A stretch of 64,000 nt of DNA from Parvibaculum sp040216885 (GCA_040216885.1 JAVJOG010000008.1:186001-250000); one strand, 5' to 3'; shown: positions 43,868 through 53,622, counted from the first letter of the stretch. Program-made: numbers and translations. The notes: a model not told the origin generated them from the sequence alone.

Positions 43868-44707
43868 ATGAACGAAGCCACCAGCATCGCAGGCGCTGCC
43901 CCCAAAGGCGGCCTGATGGCGGGCAAGCGCGGCCTCATCATGGGTGTCGCCAACAACCGGTCGATCGCCTGGGGCATCGCCAAGGCCTGCGCCGACCAGG
44001 GCGCGGAGCTTGCTTTCACCTATCAAGGCGAGGCGCTGCTGAAGCGTGTCGTGCCGCTGGCCGAATCGGTCGGATCGAACCTCGTCATGCCGTGCGACGT
44101 CACCGATGCGGCCAGCATGGACGCCGTCTTCGAGCGGCTGTCGAAGGAGTGGGGCAAGCTCGACTTCCTCGTTCACGCCATTGCCTATGCCAACAAGGAC
44201 GAGCTCGACGGGCGCTATGTCGACACGTCGCTTGAAAACTTCACGGCGAGCCTCGCGATCTCCTGTTATTCGTTCACGGCGCTGTGCCGCCGTGCCGAAC
44301 CGCTGATGACCGATGGCGGCTCGCTCGTCACGCTCACCTATTACGGCGCCGAAAAGGTCATCCCGCATTACAATGTGATGGGCGTCGCCAAGGCGGCGCT
44401 GGAGGCGAGCGTGCGTTATCTGGCCGTCGATCTCGGACGCAACAATATCCGCGTCAACGCGATCTCGGCCGGACCGATCAAGACGCTTGCGGCATCGGGC
44501 ATCGGCGACTTCCGTTACATCCTCAAATGGAACGAGCTCAACGCGCCGATGAAACGGACGGTGACGATCGAGGAAGTCGGCAAGACCGGCCTCTATCTGC
44601 TCTCCGACCTCGGTTCGGGTGTTACCGGCGGGGTTCATCATGTCGATGCCGGCTACAACGTCATCGGCATGAAGGCCGAGGACGCGCCGGACATGAGCAT
44701 CGTCTGA
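43868..44707 (+). CDS. fabI: Enoyl-[acyl-carrier-protein] reductase (NADH) FabI
   Basis: Reduces the enoyl-ACP double bond in the last step of each fatty acid elongation round; 279 residues. KRGLIMGVANNRSIAWGIA is the FabI nucleotide-binding start (no Rossmann GxxxGxG), FLVHAIAYANKDEL follows, and the catalytic Tyr168 and Lys175 lie in HYNVMGVAKAALE. The Tyr-x6-Lys spacing separates FabI from FabG. It is followed by aroC, an arrangement common in alphaproteobacteria. Confidence 0.94.
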   Translation: MNEATSIAGAAPKGGLMAGKRGLIMGVANNRSIAWGIAKACADQGAELAFTYQGEALLKRVVPLAESVGSNLVMPCDVTDAASMDAVFERLSKEWGKLDFLVHAIAYANKDELDGRYVDTSLENFTASLAISCYSFTALCRRAEPLMTDGGSLVTLTYYGAEKVIPHYNVMGVAKAALEASVRYLAVDLGRNNIRVNAISAGPIKTLAASGIGDFRYILKWNELNAPMKRTVTIEEVGKTGLYLLSDLGSGVTGGVHHVDAGYNVIGMKAEDAPDMSIV

Positions 44708-44809
44708 ACTTCTCCTGTATGGTTTGCTTCGGAGACCCGTCTGGACCGGCCGGGCGCGTTTCCTGACCACTTGCAAGGGCGGCCCTGCCGGGGTTCGCAT
44801 TTCGGAGCC

Positions 44810-45892
44810 ATGTCGCACAATACGTTCGGTCATCTTTTCCGCGTGACGACCTGGGGCGAGAGCCACGGGCCGGCACTCGGCTGCGTAGTCGACGGCACAC
44901 CGCCGCGCCTTGCGCTGAAGAACGCGGACATCCAGCACTGGCTCGACCGCCGGCGGCCGGGGCAATCGCGCTTCACGACGCAGCGGCGGGAGCCCGACGC
45001 GGTCAAAATTCTTTCGGGCACTTTCGTCGAAGATGGCGTCGAACTGACGACCGGCACACCGATTTCCCTGTTGATCGAGAATGTCGACCCGCGGTCGAAG
45101 GACTATGGCGACATTGCCGAAAAATTCCGGCCGGGCCATGCCGACTTCACCTATCTGTCGAAATACGGAATTCGTGACTATCGCGGTGGCGGGCGCTCGT
45201 CGGCACGTGAGACGGCGGCACGTGTCGCGGCCGGCGCGGTCGCGCGCGCAGTGCTGCCCGGCGTGACGATACGTGGCGCGCTGGTGCAGATGGGCCCGCA
45301 CAAAATCGACCGCGTCAACTGGGACTGGGACGAGATCGAACGCAATCCTTTCTGGTGTCCCGATGCGAAAGCGGCCGCGCAGTGGGAAGACTATCTCGAC
45401 GGCGTGCGCAAACAGGGTTCGTCCTGCGGCGCCGTGATCGAGATCGTCGCCTCAGGCGCACCCGCCGGGCTCGGCGCCCCGATCTACGGCAAGCTCGACG
45501 CCGACCTCGCCGCCGCGATGATGAGCATCAACGCGGTCAAGGGCGTCGAGATCGGCGACGGCTTTGCGGCCGCCGCGCTCTCGGGCGAAGAGAATGCCGA
45601 CGAAATGCGCGCCGGCAACAGCGGGCCGCTTTTCACGTCCAATCACGCCGGCGGCATTCTCGGCGGCATCTCAACCGGACAGGACATCGTCGCGCGCTTC
45701 GCCGTGAAGCCGACATCGTCGATCCTCAGCCCGCGCAAGACCGTGACGCCTGCGGGCGAGGAAACCGAAATCGTCACCAAGGGCCGCCACGATCCTTGCG
45801 TCGGCATCCGCGCGGTGCCGGTCGGTGAGGCGATGATGGCTTGCGTGCTGGCCGATCATTTTCTGCGGCACCGGGGTCAGAGCGGTGAGTGA
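44810..45892 (+). CDS. aroC: Chorismate synthase
   Basis: Last step of the shikimate pathway, EPSP to chorismate with reduced FMN; 360 residues. All three family signatures are present: GESHGPALGCVVDG near the start, the central GIRDYRGGGRSSARETAARVAAGA (in parts), and RHDPCVGIRAVPVGEAM near the end. ATG 44810 follows GGAG and begins with MSHNTFGHLFRV, the conserved N-terminus; an earlier ATG at 44771 is not needed. Its last 8 bases overlap the next gene. Confidence 0.95.
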   Translation: MSHNTFGHLFRVTTWGESHGPALGCVVDGTPPRLALKNADIQHWLDRRRPGQSRFTTQRREPDAVKILSGTFVEDGVELTTGTPISLLIENVDPRSKDYGDIAEKFRPGHADFTYLSKYGIRDYRGGGRSSARETAARVAAGAVARAVLPGVTIRGALVQMGPHKIDRVNWDWDEIERNPFWCPDAKAAAQWEDYLDGVRKQGSSCGAVIEIVASGAPAGLGAPIYGKLDADLAAAMMSINAVKGVEIGDGFAAAALSGEENADEMRAGNSGPLFTSNHAGGILGGISTGQDIVARFAVKPTSSILSPRKTVTPAGEETEIVTKGRHDPCVGIRAVPVGEAMMACVLADHFLRHRGQSGE

Positions 45893-46415
45893 GGCGCAGC
45901 GGCCGGCCGCCGTTCCGCCGGCCGTGCTGACGGTCAACTACGCCAGGGAAAAGGGCGAGGGCATCGTCTATGGCGGCATCCTGATCGCCGGGGTCCTCGT
46001 CCTGTATGCGGTCACGCGAACGCCGGTGCTCGCGACGATCGGAGCGCTGGCCGTGCTTGGCGTTGCGCTTTATCACTGGCCGTTTGTCGGGCGCGACCGC
46101 CGGGCGCTGGAAATTTCCCCGTCCGGCTTCGCAATCGACAGGCTCGGGCGCCTGCCGTGGAACGCCATCGCCAGCGTGGCAGTCGTCGACCGTTACGTGC
46201 GCGCCATCCGCAACGCCGATTTGCGGATCGAGTTGCGGCGACCGCTCGAAACGGCCGTCGAGGATACGACGCCGGTTCATCCGTTGCGGCGCGCGATGTA
46301 TCGCTGCTGGCGCGTCACCGGCCCGCAGCAGGTCACCGTCAAGCTCAGCACACTCGACGCGAAGCCCGAGGCAGTCCGCGCGGCAATTGCACAATATGCC
46401 GGCCGCGCTGCCTGA
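45885..46415 (+). CDS. Two-helix membrane protein of unknown function
   Basis: A 176-residue protein with two adjacent hydrophobic helices (GIVYGGILIAGVLVLYAV and VLATIGALAVLGVALYHW). A cytoplasmic domain rich in beta strands follows (ALEISPSGFAIDRLGRLPWNAI, DLRIELRRPLE), which resembles a small PH-like fold. GTG start at 45885, overlapping the aroC stop by 8 bases, so it is coupled to aroC. I do not recognise a named family. Convergent with the RNA methyltransferase gene 9 bases away. Confidence 0.68.
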   Translation: MSEAQRPAAVPPAVLTVNYAREKGEGIVYGGILIAGVLVLYAVTRTPVLATIGALAVLGVALYHWPFVGRDRRALEISPSGFAIDRLGRLPWNAIASVAVVDRYVRAIRNADLRIELRRPLETAVEDTTPVHPLRRAMYRCWRVTGPQQVTVKLSTLDAKPEAVRAAIAQYAGRAA

Positions 46416-46424
46416 TCCCGGCGG

Positions 46425-47672
46425 TCAATCTTTCAGGAAAACGCCGACCAGTTCGATGTGGGGCGACCAGAGAAACTGGTCCACCGGCGTCAGGCGCGCC
46501 AGCCGGTAGCCGCCATCGATCAATGTGCGGGCGTCGCGCGCAAATGTCGCCGGATTGCAGGAAACGCCGACGACAACCGGCACCGTGGATTTCGCCAGTT
46601 CGGCGCATTGCGCCGCCGCGCCCGCGCGCGGCGGATCGAAGATCACCGCCCCAAAAGGCTTCAACTCGGCGGCGAGCAGCGGCCGGCGCATCAGATCGCG
46701 GATTTCCGTCGTCAGCGGCTTGAAGCGCAGCGAGGGCCCCTGCTCGCGCGCCGCCCGGGCGAGCGCCGCGAGCGACGAAGCTTCGCTTTCGACCGCGTGA
46801 ATGGCGGCGCGCGGCGCCAGCGCCGCGGCAAAGGTGCCGCAGCCGGCAAAGAGATCGGCAACCCGCGCCGCGCTTCCGACCGCCTCTTGCACCAAGGCGA
46901 CCAGCGACTTCTCTCCGTCGCGTGTCGGTTGCAGAAACGCGCCGGGCGGCGGGGCAACGTTCAGGCCGGACAGATCGACAAGCGGCGCGCGGCGCGCGGC
47001 GACGATTTCGCCGTCCCATGTCAACCGTGCGAGGTCGGCGATCGCCGCCTGCTTCGCCAGTTCGGCGCGCAACGGTCCGTCGAGCGTCTTGCCGCCGCTC
47101 ACCGCCACATCGAGACCGCTTGCCGTTGCCGTCACCAGAAGCGAGGCGTGGCCGCTGCGCGACAGACCGTGGCCGATGAGCGCCGCCAGCGCCGGAAGCA
47201 CACGCTCGATCTCCGGGACGACGAGCGGGCATTCCGATACAGGAACAATGGTGTGGCTGGCCTTGCCGTGATAGCCGAGCGTCAGCGTCTTGCGGCTGCG
47301 GGTGGCGGCGAAAGTCGCGCGACGCCGACTCTGCGGCATCGCCGAAATCAATGTCTCGATGTTCGCGACAACGCCCCGCGGACGCAGCGCCGCCTCGACC
47401 TGCGCATGTTTCCACGCGGCATAGGCTTGTGGCGTCATGTGCTGGAGCGCGCAACCGCCGCAGACCGTGAAATGCGGGCATGGCGGCTCGATCCGGTCGG
47501 GCGAGGCTTTGAGAATCGCGACAAGTGCCGCCCGCCCCTCGCCTTCCGGGCGTATACGCACGCGCTCGCCCGGCAGCACGTATGGCACGAAGAGCGGGCC
47601 CGCGGGCGTTTCGGCAATACCGTCGCCCTGCGCGCCGAGCACGGCAATCCCGGCTTCGATTTCAGCGGTCAT
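46425..47672 (-). CDS. RlmD/TrmA-like RNA m5U methyltransferase with Fe-S motif
   Basis: SAM-dependent uracil-5 RNA methyltransferase of 415 residues. An N-terminal TRAM-like domain is followed by an iron-sulfur cluster motif (CPHFTVCGGCALQH plus a later Cys in SECPLV). The SAM motif is VADLFAGCGTFAAAL, FDPPRAGA is motif IV, and the nucleophile cysteine is in VGVSCNPATFARD. It is near RlmD but the exact rRNA position is not certain. ATG 47672 overlaps the tlyA end by 11 bases, so the two RNA methyltransferases are coupled. Confidence 0.86.
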   Translation of the reverse strand: MTAEIEAGIAVLGAQGDGIAETPAGPLFVPYVLPGERVRIRPEGEGRAALVAILKASPDRIEPPCPHFTVCGGCALQHMTPQAYAAWKHAQVEAALRPRGVVANIETLISAMPQSRRRATFAATRSRKTLTLGYHGKASHTIVPVSECPLVVPEIERVLPALAALIGHGLSRSGHASLLVTATASGLDVAVSGGKTLDGPLRAELAKQAAIADLARLTWDGEIVAARRAPLVDLSGLNVAPPPGAFLQPTRDGEKSLVALVQEAVGSAARVADLFAGCGTFAAALAPRAAIHAVESEASSLAALARAAREQGPSLRFKPLTTEIRDLMRRPLLAAELKPFGAVIFDPPRAGAAAQCAELAKSTVPVVVGVSCNPATFARDARTLIDGGYRLARLTPVDQFLWSPHIELVGVFLKD

Positions 47673-48408
47673 GACAGGCCGCCAGCAGGAATTCCCGGTT
47701 GCCGTCGCCACCCTCGATGGGGCTCGGAACGACGCCGAGAACGCGCCAGTTCATTTCATTTTCGAGCCAGCGCGAAAGCCCGTCGCAGGTTTTCTCGTGC
47801 AGCGCCGCGTCACGCACGATGCCGCCCTTGCCGACATTTTCCGGACCGACCTCGAATTGCGGCTTGATGAGCGCGACAAGATGCGCGCCGGGCTCGGCAA
47901 GCGCCAGCGCGGCCGGCAGCGCCTTCGCAAGGCCGATGAAACTCAGATCGGCGACGATGAATTCGATGCGCTCGGGGACGATGGCGCGTGTCAGGTCCTT
48001 CACATTCATTCCTTCGATGGCGCGGACGCGGGCGTCGCCCGCGATTTCCAGCGCCAATTGTCCGTGACCGACATCGACCGCGACGACGCAGGCGGCGCCG
48101 CGCTCCAGCAGAATTTGCGTGAAGCCGCCGGTCGATGCGCCTATATCGAGACAGGTCCGGCCGGCAGGGCCGAGACCGAAATTGTCGAGTGCATGGCGCA
48201 GTTTGAGTGCACCGCGCGACACATAGGGGTGCTCGGGCGCCGTCAATTCGATTTCGTCGGCCTCATCCACGAGGTCGGCGGGTTTTGCTGCCGGCCTGCC
48301 GCCGACACGCACATGGCCGGCGTGGATCGCTCCTTGCGCGCGGGCGCGCGTCGGGGCCAGGCCCCGCTCGACCAGCACAAGATCGAGGCGGCGTTTCTCG
48401 CGTGACAT
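47662..48408 (-). CDS. tlyA: TlyA family rRNA 2'-O-methyltransferase
   Basis: RNA-binding S4 domain (about residues 4-62, RLDLVLVERGLAPTRARAQ) joined to an FtsJ-type methyltransferase (about 82-245) with SAM motif CLDIGASTGGFTQILLERGA (in parts) and the catalytic-region lysine in LIKPQFE. TlyA modifies 16S and 23S rRNA cytidines in mycobacteria; the target here is inferred. It is 8 bases downstream of dxs and overlaps the next gene, a usual alphaproteobacterial arrangement. Confidence 0.9.
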   Translation of the reverse strand: MSREKRRLDLVLVERGLAPTRARAQGAIHAGHVRVGGRPAAKPADLVDEADEIELTAPEHPYVSRGALKLRHALDNFGLGPAGRTCLDIGASTGGFTQILLERGAACVVAVDVGHGQLALEIAGDARVRAIEGMNVKDLTRAIVPERIEFIVADLSFIGLAKALPAALALAEPGAHLVALIKPQFEVGPENVGKGGIVRDAALHEKTCDGLSRWLENEMNWRVLGVVPSPIEGGDGNREFLLAACHDR

Positions 48409-48416
48409 CGAATTTC

Positions 48417-50357
48417 TCAGACGAGTTTCGGCAGAGGCTTCGGCGCGATTTCCGCGATCTGCCGTTCAAGTCCCAGCGCCATCAGCGCCGTTTCGACGAT
48501 CTGCGGGGCGTTGAGATGCGCCATGTCGTACATCTTTTCGGGCTTGTCGTGGTCGATGAAAATGTCGGGCAACGCCATCGGCCGCACTTTCAGGCCGCGG
48601 TCTAGTGCGCCGGAACGCGCCAGAAAATCGAGCACATGGCTGCCGAAGCCCCCGGCCGCGCCTTCTTCGAGCGTGATCAGCACTTCGTGTTCGCGGGCAA
48701 GGCGTGCCACCAGCGCCTCGTCCAGCGGCTTTGCGAAGCGTGCATCGGCAACGGTCGCGGTGAGCCCCATCGCGGCGAGTTGATCCGCCGCCTTCAGCGC
48801 TTCGGGAAGGCGGGTGCCGAAGGAAAGGATCGCAATCTTCGTGCCTTCGCGCAGGATGCGGCCCTTGCCGATCTCGAGCGGTGTGCCGATTTCCGGCAAT
48901 TCGAGGCCGATGCCTTCGCCGCGCGGATAACGGACAGCCGAGGGCCGGTCGTCGATCGCCGCCGCCGTCGCCACCATATGCATCAGTTCGAGTTCGTCTG
49001 CCGCCGCCATGACGACGAAGCCCGGCAGGCAGGAGAGATAGGCGACGTCGAAAGCGCCGGCATGGGTCGGCCCGTCGGCGCCGACAAGCCCGGCGCGGTC
49101 GATGGCGAAGCGGACGGGCAAACGCTGGATCGCCACGTCGTGCACCACCTGGTCGTAGGCGCGTTGCAGGAATGTCGAATAAATGGCCGCAAAGGGCTTG
49201 AAACCTTCGGTCGCGAGACCGGCCGCGAAGGTCACCGCATGCTGCTCGGCGATGCCGACATCGAAGGGGCGTGCCGGGAAGCGCCGGCCGAAGAGATCGA
49301 GGCCCGTGCCCGACGGCATCGCGGCCGTGATCGCGACGATCTTGTCGTCGCGCTCGGCATGGGCGATCAGGCTTTGCGCGAAAACCTTGGTGTAGCTCGG
49401 TGCATTGGCAGCGGATTTCGCCTGCGCGCCGGTGATGACATCGAATTTCGTGACGCCATGATACTTGTCGTCGGCGGCCTCGGCGGGCGCATAGCCCTTG
49501 CCTTTTTGCGTCACAACATGAACGAGGATCGGTCCTTCGCCCGCGTCGCGCACGTTTTTCAGCACCGGCAACAGATGATCGAAATTGTGGCCGTCGATGG
49601 GCCCGACATAGTAACAGCCAAGTTCCTCGAACAATGTGCCGCCCATCGCCATGCCGCGCGCATATTCCTCGGCGCGGCGGGCACTTTCTTCCAGCCGCTT
49701 CGGCAGAAGTTGTGCCAGTTGCTTGGCGAGATGCCGCATCGAGCGGTAAGCGCCGCCGGACAGCAGCCGCGCCAGATAGGCGCTCATCGCGCCGACCGGC
49801 GGGGCAATCGACATGTCGTTATCGTTGAGAATGATGATCAGCCGGCTGTCCATCGAGCCGGCATTGTTCATCGCCTCATAGGCCATGCCCGCCGACATCG
49901 CGCCGTCGCCGATGACGGCAACGACATTGTTGGTGGCGCCCTTGAGATCGCGCGCGACGGCCATGCCGAGGCTGGCCGAAATCGAGGTCGAGGAATGCGC
50001 GGCGCCAAAGGGGTCGTATTCGCTTTCATCGCGCTTGGTGAAACCCGACAGACCGCCGCCCTGGCGCAGCGTGCGGATGCGATCGCGGCGCCCGGTCAGG
50101 ATCTTGTGCGGATAGGCCTGGTGGCCGACATCCCAGACGATGCGGTCTTCAGGTGTGTTGAACACATGATGCAGTGCGACGGTGAGTTCGACGACGCCGA
50201 GGCCGGCGCCCAGATGACCGCCCGTGACCGACACGGCGTCGATCATTTCGGCGCGCAATTCGTCGGCGATCTGGCGCAGATCGCTTTCGGGGAACGCGCG
50301 CAGATCGGCCGGGCTGTTCACCCGATCAAGCAATGGGGTCGCGGGTTTGCTGGTCAA
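48417..50357 (-). CDS. dxs: 1-deoxy-D-xylulose-5-phosphate synthase
   Basis: Thiamine diphosphate enzyme that starts the MEP isoprenoid pathway from pyruvate and glyceraldehyde 3-phosphate; 646 residues. VGHQAYPHKILTGRRDR and the thiamine-binding GDGAMSAGMAYEAMNNAG..LIIILNDNDMSI are seen, and the central and C-terminal transketolase domains are intact (FDVGIAEQHAVTFAAGLA, GPTHAGAFD). The start is TTG at 50357 with GAGGTGA upstream; no better ATG or GTG is in frame. It lies 62 bases after ispA, which uses its pathway's products. Confidence 0.95.
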   Translation of the reverse strand: MTSKPATPLLDRVNSPADLRAFPESDLRQIADELRAEMIDAVSVTGGHLGAGLGVVELTVALHHVFNTPEDRIVWDVGHQAYPHKILTGRRDRIRTLRQGGGLSGFTKRDESEYDPFGAAHSSTSISASLGMAVARDLKGATNNVVAVIGDGAMSAGMAYEAMNNAGSMDSRLIIILNDNDMSIAPPVGAMSAYLARLLSGGAYRSMRHLAKQLAQLLPKRLEESARRAEEYARGMAMGGTLFEELGCYYVGPIDGHNFDHLLPVLKNVRDAGEGPILVHVVTQKGKGYAPAEAADDKYHGVTKFDVITGAQAKSAANAPSYTKVFAQSLIAHAERDDKIVAITAAMPSGTGLDLFGRRFPARPFDVGIAEQHAVTFAAGLATEGFKPFAAIYSTFLQRAYDQVVHDVAIQRLPVRFAIDRAGLVGADGPTHAGAFDVAYLSCLPGFVVMAAADELELMHMVATAAAIDDRPSAVRYPRGEGIGLELPEIGTPLEIGKGRILREGTKIAILSFGTRLPEALKAADQLAAMGLTATVADARFAKPLDEALVARLAREHEVLITLEEGAAGGFGSHVLDFLARSGALDRGLKVRPMALPDIFIDHDKPEKMYDMAHLNAPQIVETALMALGLERQIAEIAPKPLPKLV

Positions 50358-50419
50358 CGCTCACCTCGGCCGGCAAAGGCCAGATACGAATGTCCGGAGC
50401 CGGCGATGCGGGGCGGCTC

Positions 50420-51313
50420 TCAGTTGCGGCGCGTTATAACGAAATGCGCCGCCTGACGCAAAAGGTCGGCTCTTTCGTCAAATAAATCAAGATGTTGGAC
50501 TGCCTGATCGGCGAGCATGCGGGCCTGGGCGCGGGCCCTGTCGGCCCCCAGAATCGAGACGAAGGTTGCCTTGCCGGCGGCGGCGTCCTTGCCGGCTTTC
50601 TTGCCCATCACCTCGGGATCGCCCTCGGCGTCCAGCAGATCGTCGGCAATCTGATAGGCAAGACCCATGTCGTGGGCATAGGCATGGAGCGCGTGCTCGG
50701 CATCGAGCGAGGCGCGGCCAAGAACTGCGCCGGCACCGCAGGAAAAGGCGATCAGTGCGCCGGTTTTCAGCAGTTGCAGGCGGGTGATGCCGCCAATGTC
50801 GAGCGGCTGGCCCTCGCTTGCGAGGTCGATCATCTGGCCGCCGACCATGCCGCGCGCACCCGCAGCCGCGGCGAGGCGGCGCACAAGCTCGATGCGGACG
50901 CGGGCGCGTTCATGGGTCGCGGGATCGGCGACGATCTCGAAGGCGAGCGTCAGCAGCGCGTCGCCGGCCAGCATCGCGGTCGCCTCGTCGAAGGCCTTGT
51001 GAACGGCCGGCCGTCCGTGACGCATCTCGTCGTCGTCCATGCACGGCATATCGTCATGGACCAGCGAATAGATGTGGACGCATTCGGCGGCGGCGGCGGC
51101 GCGCAAGGCGGATTCCGAATTGACGCCGAAAAGGCGGGCGCTCTGCGTGACCAGAAAAGGACGGAAACGCTTGCCGCCACCGAGCGCGGCATAGCGCATG
51201 GCCTCGGCGATGCGGCTTTCGGGACCCTCGACGCGGGGCAGCAGCCGGTCGAGCATCCGTTCGACATCGGCGGCATGGGCGGTCAGCGCGGTTTCGAAAG
51301 GGGAAGCGGCCAT
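50420..51313 (-). CDS. ispA: Farnesyl diphosphate synthase (short-chain polyprenyl synthetase)
   Basis: Condenses IPP with DMAPP and GPP to farnesyl diphosphate; 297 residues. The first aspartate motif is HDDMPCMDDDEMRHG, of the bacterial six-spaced type; the second is IADDLLDAEGD. GGKRFRPFLV binds IPP. ATG 51313 is chosen because it starts the family N-terminus and lies 11 bases after xseB. Longer frames overlap xseB. It is part of the xseB-ispA-dxs-tlyA run. Confidence 0.93.
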   Translation of the reverse strand: MAASPFETALTAHAADVERMLDRLLPRVEGPESRIAEAMRYAALGGGKRFRPFLVTQSARLFGVNSESALRAAAAAECVHIYSLVHDDMPCMDDDEMRHGRPAVHKAFDEATAMLAGDALLTLAFEIVADPATHERARVRIELVRRLAAAAGARGMVGGQMIDLASEGQPLDIGGITRLQLLKTGALIAFSCGAGAVLGRASLDAEHALHAYAHDMGLAYQIADDLLDAEGDPEVMGKKAGKDAAAGKATFVSILGADRARAQARMLADQAVQHLDLFDERADLLRQAAHFVITRRN

Positions 51314-51324
51314 CGGCGCGCCGT

Positions 51325-51585
51325 TCAGCCGATGTCGAGCGGGGCGGTGCCCGACGGCTCGCCATTGGCAGATAGCGTGATTTTCTCGACTTTCGCTTCC
51401 GCCGCCTTCAGCCGCGCTTCGCAATGGGCTTTCAGCGCCGTGCCGCGCTCGTAAAGCTCGATCGATTTTTCGAGCGGCGCTTCGCCGGATTCAAGCTGGC
51501 CGACGATTTTTTCGAGCTGGGCCAGCGCTTCCTCGAAGCTCAGCTTCTCGATGTCCTTGTGGGCGTCGGCCTTGGCAGCGGACAT
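51325..51585 (-). CDS. xseB: Exodeoxyribonuclease VII small subunit
   Basis: An 86-residue subunit of the exonuclease VII complex that degrades single-stranded DNA. SFEEALAQLEKIVGQLESGEAPLEKSIELYERG is the whole conserved helical hairpin. GGAGGA lies 9 bases before the ATG. The position before ispA is widely conserved. The large subunit XseA is not in the window. Confidence 0.93.
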   Translation of the reverse strand: MSAAKADAHKDIEKLSFEEALAQLEKIVGQLESGEAPLEKSIELYERGTALKAHCEARLKAAEAKVEKITLSANGEPSGTAPLDIG

Positions 51586-51606
51586 GGGCGTCTTCCTCCG
51601 GGATTT

Positions 51607-52536
51607 TCAGGCGGCCAGCATCAGGGCCCGAACATGCGCGCGGGCGCTCGCGGCCAGCGACTTCAAGTCATAACCGCCCTCAAGCGCCGAGACAACGCGG
51701 CCGCCGCAGAGCTTGTCCGCGCGTTTGACCAGTTCGCCGGTCGCCCAGCCGAAATCCTCGTCGGTCAGGCGCAGATTGGCGAGCGGATCGGCCATATGCG
51801 CATCGAAACCCGCCGAAATGAAGATGAAATCGGGGCGGAATTGTTCAAGCGCCGGCAGGACCGCGCCGGTCATGGCGGCGCGAAATTCATCCGATCCGGC
51901 GCCGGGCGGCAGGGTGCGGTTCAGGATGTTGCCGAGGCCGTGTTCGCCGGCGCGACCGGTGCCGGGATAGAGCGGCCATTGATGCGTCGAGGCGTAGAAG
52001 AGCGAGGGATCGGTTTCGAAAGCGGCCTGCGTGCCGTTTCCATGGTGGACGTCGAAATCGACCACCGCGACGCGGGCGCAGCCATGCGCCGCGCGGGCAT
52101 GCTGCGCGCCGATAGCGATATTGTTGAAGAGGCAGAAGCCCATCGGCGTTTCGGGCTCTGCGTGGTGGCCGGGCGGACGTACCGCGCAGAAGGCGTTGCG
52201 GGCGCGGCCCGCCATGACCTCGTCGACCGCATGGACGACGGCGCCGGCGGCGCGAAAAGCGGCTTCGGCGGAGCCCGGCGACATCGCGGTGTCGGCGTCG
52301 ATGCGGCGGAAACCCTCGGCCGGGGCACCATTTTCGATGCGTTCGATATGCGAGGCGGGGTGAACGCGGGCGATCTGTTCATGCGCGGCGCGGGGCGCCT
52401 CGTTGCGCGCCAGCAATGCAAACTCCTCGGCCTCCAGCGCGCCTAGCACGGCGCGCAAGCGTTCGACGCATTCCGGGTGGCCCGGTGGCGTCTCATGTTC
52501 GAGACAGGCGGAATGGGTAACGAGAAGCGTGGTCAT
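51607..52536 (-). CDS. Histone deacetylase-like amidohydrolase
   Basis: Zinc-dependent deacetylase of 309 residues, class II HDAC / acetylpolyamine amidohydrolase-like. RPPGHHAEP has the catalytic His pair, VDFDVHHGNGTQ the zinc Asp and His, SAGFDAHMADPL the second zinc Asp, and EGGYDL the transition-state tyrosine; all are intact. It is the first gene of the minus-strand run with xseB, ispA and dxs (21 bases to xseB), an order seen in many alphaproteobacteria. The substrate, protein lysine or small acetylated amine, is unknown. Confidence 0.9.
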   Translation of the reverse strand: MTTLLVTHSACLEHETPPGHPECVERLRAVLGALEAEEFALLARNEAPRAAHEQIARVHPASHIERIENGAPAEGFRRIDADTAMSPGSAEAAFRAAGAVVHAVDEVMAGRARNAFCAVRPPGHHAEPETPMGFCLFNNIAIGAQHARAAHGCARVAVVDFDVHHGNGTQAAFETDPSLFYASTHQWPLYPGTGRAGEHGLGNILNRTLPPGAGSDEFRAAMTGAVLPALEQFRPDFIFISAGFDAHMADPLANLRLTDEDFGWATGELVKRADKLCGGRVVSALEGGYDLKSLAASARAHVRALMLAA

Positions 52537-52563
52537 CGGTAATAATTATAGCATGCGGGCCGT

Positions 52564-53622
52564 TCAGGTCCGGCGATACCAATTGACGCCCTTTTCATCG
52601 CGGCTGACGGTCGCGAGGCCGCGGCCGAGCAGGCAGTTCAGGTGGGCGAGGCTTTCGCCGGTGGCCATGAAGAAGACCTCGGCGCCGATCTTGCGCTTGA
52701 AGAGCGCCGAAAACACGTCGATGGCGCGTTTCGGTTCGTCGAGCATCGCCAGCAGCTTCTCCAGCCCCTCTTCGTGGCCATCGATCAGTTGCGTCAGGCG
52801 CGTGTGGAGCCCGTAAAAGGGCTCGTTATGGGCCGGCAGTACCAGCAGATCGTCCGGCAGGTTGCGGCGCAGGCGCTTGCAGCTTTCGATCCAGTCTTCG
52901 AGCGGGTTTTCGTAGGCCTCGGTCGGGTGGACGCTGACATTGGACGAAATGCGCGGCAGCACCTGATCGCCGGAAATCAAGACCTTCGCTTCCTCGCAAT
53001 AGAGGCAGACATGCTCCGGCGCATGGCCCGAGCCGACGACGACGCGCCAGACGCGGCCGCCGATCGTCAGTTCGTCGTCCTCGCGCAGGCGGCGGAAAAT
53101 GTCGGGCATGCGCGAGACATTCTTGCCGAAACCGCCGAAACGCGCCGCATAGCTGTCGATGCCGCGCTGGCTGAAGCCCGCCGCGCGGTAGAAATCCAGC
53201 GCTTCCTTCGGCGCTTCGCGGCCGGTGTCGAGGACCAGCGTCTTGCACATCAGGAAATCGGTGCGCGACATCTGGAGTTCGACACCCCATTTGCGCGTGA
53301 ACCAGCCGGCGAGGCCGACGTGATCCGGATGGAGATGGGTGACGATGAGGCCGGTCACGGGTTTGCCCTTGAGGCCCGACTGAAAAACCTGACGCCACAG
53401 GTCTTTGACCTCGTCGGTCGAGACGCCGGTGTCGACAACCGTCCAGCCTTCGTCGCCCTCGATCAGCCAGAGATTGATGTGGTCGAGCTGGAAGGGCAGC
53501 GGCATGCGCACCCATGAGATGCCCGGCGCAACCTCGATGATTTCGGCCGGACCCGGCACCCGCCGCTCGAAGGGATAGCGCAGACCGGCGCTTTCGATGG
53601 TCGCTTGCGAAATATCGGACAT
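52564..53622 (-). CDS. Metallo-beta-lactamase fold hydrolase
   Basis: Zinc hydrolase of 352 residues, of the thioesterase/glyoxalase-II-like branch. Metal motif VTHLHPDHVGLAGW, further ligands in GSGHAPEHVCLYCEE and LISGDQVLPRI, and a helical C-terminal part that ends with a short winged-helix-like segment (HLNCLLGRGLATVSRDE). It lies 113 bases downstream of an acyl-CoA dehydrogenase gene on the same strand, so an acyl-CoA related substrate is possible. Confidence 0.85.
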   Translation of the reverse strand: MSDISQATIESAGLRYPFERRVPGPAEIIEVAPGISWVRMPLPFQLDHINLWLIEGDEGWTVVDTGVSTDEVKDLWRQVFQSGLKGKPVTGLIVTHLHPDHVGLAGWFTRKWGVELQMSRTDFLMCKTLVLDTGREAPKEALDFYRAAGFSQRGIDSYAARFGGFGKNVSRMPDIFRRLREDDELTIGGRVWRVVVGSGHAPEHVCLYCEEAKVLISGDQVLPRISSNVSVHPTEAYENPLEDWIESCKRLRRNLPDDLLVLPAHNEPFYGLHTRLTQLIDGHEEGLEKLLAMLDEPKRAIDVFSALFKRKIGAEVFFMATGESLAHLNCLLGRGLATVSRDEKGVNWYRRT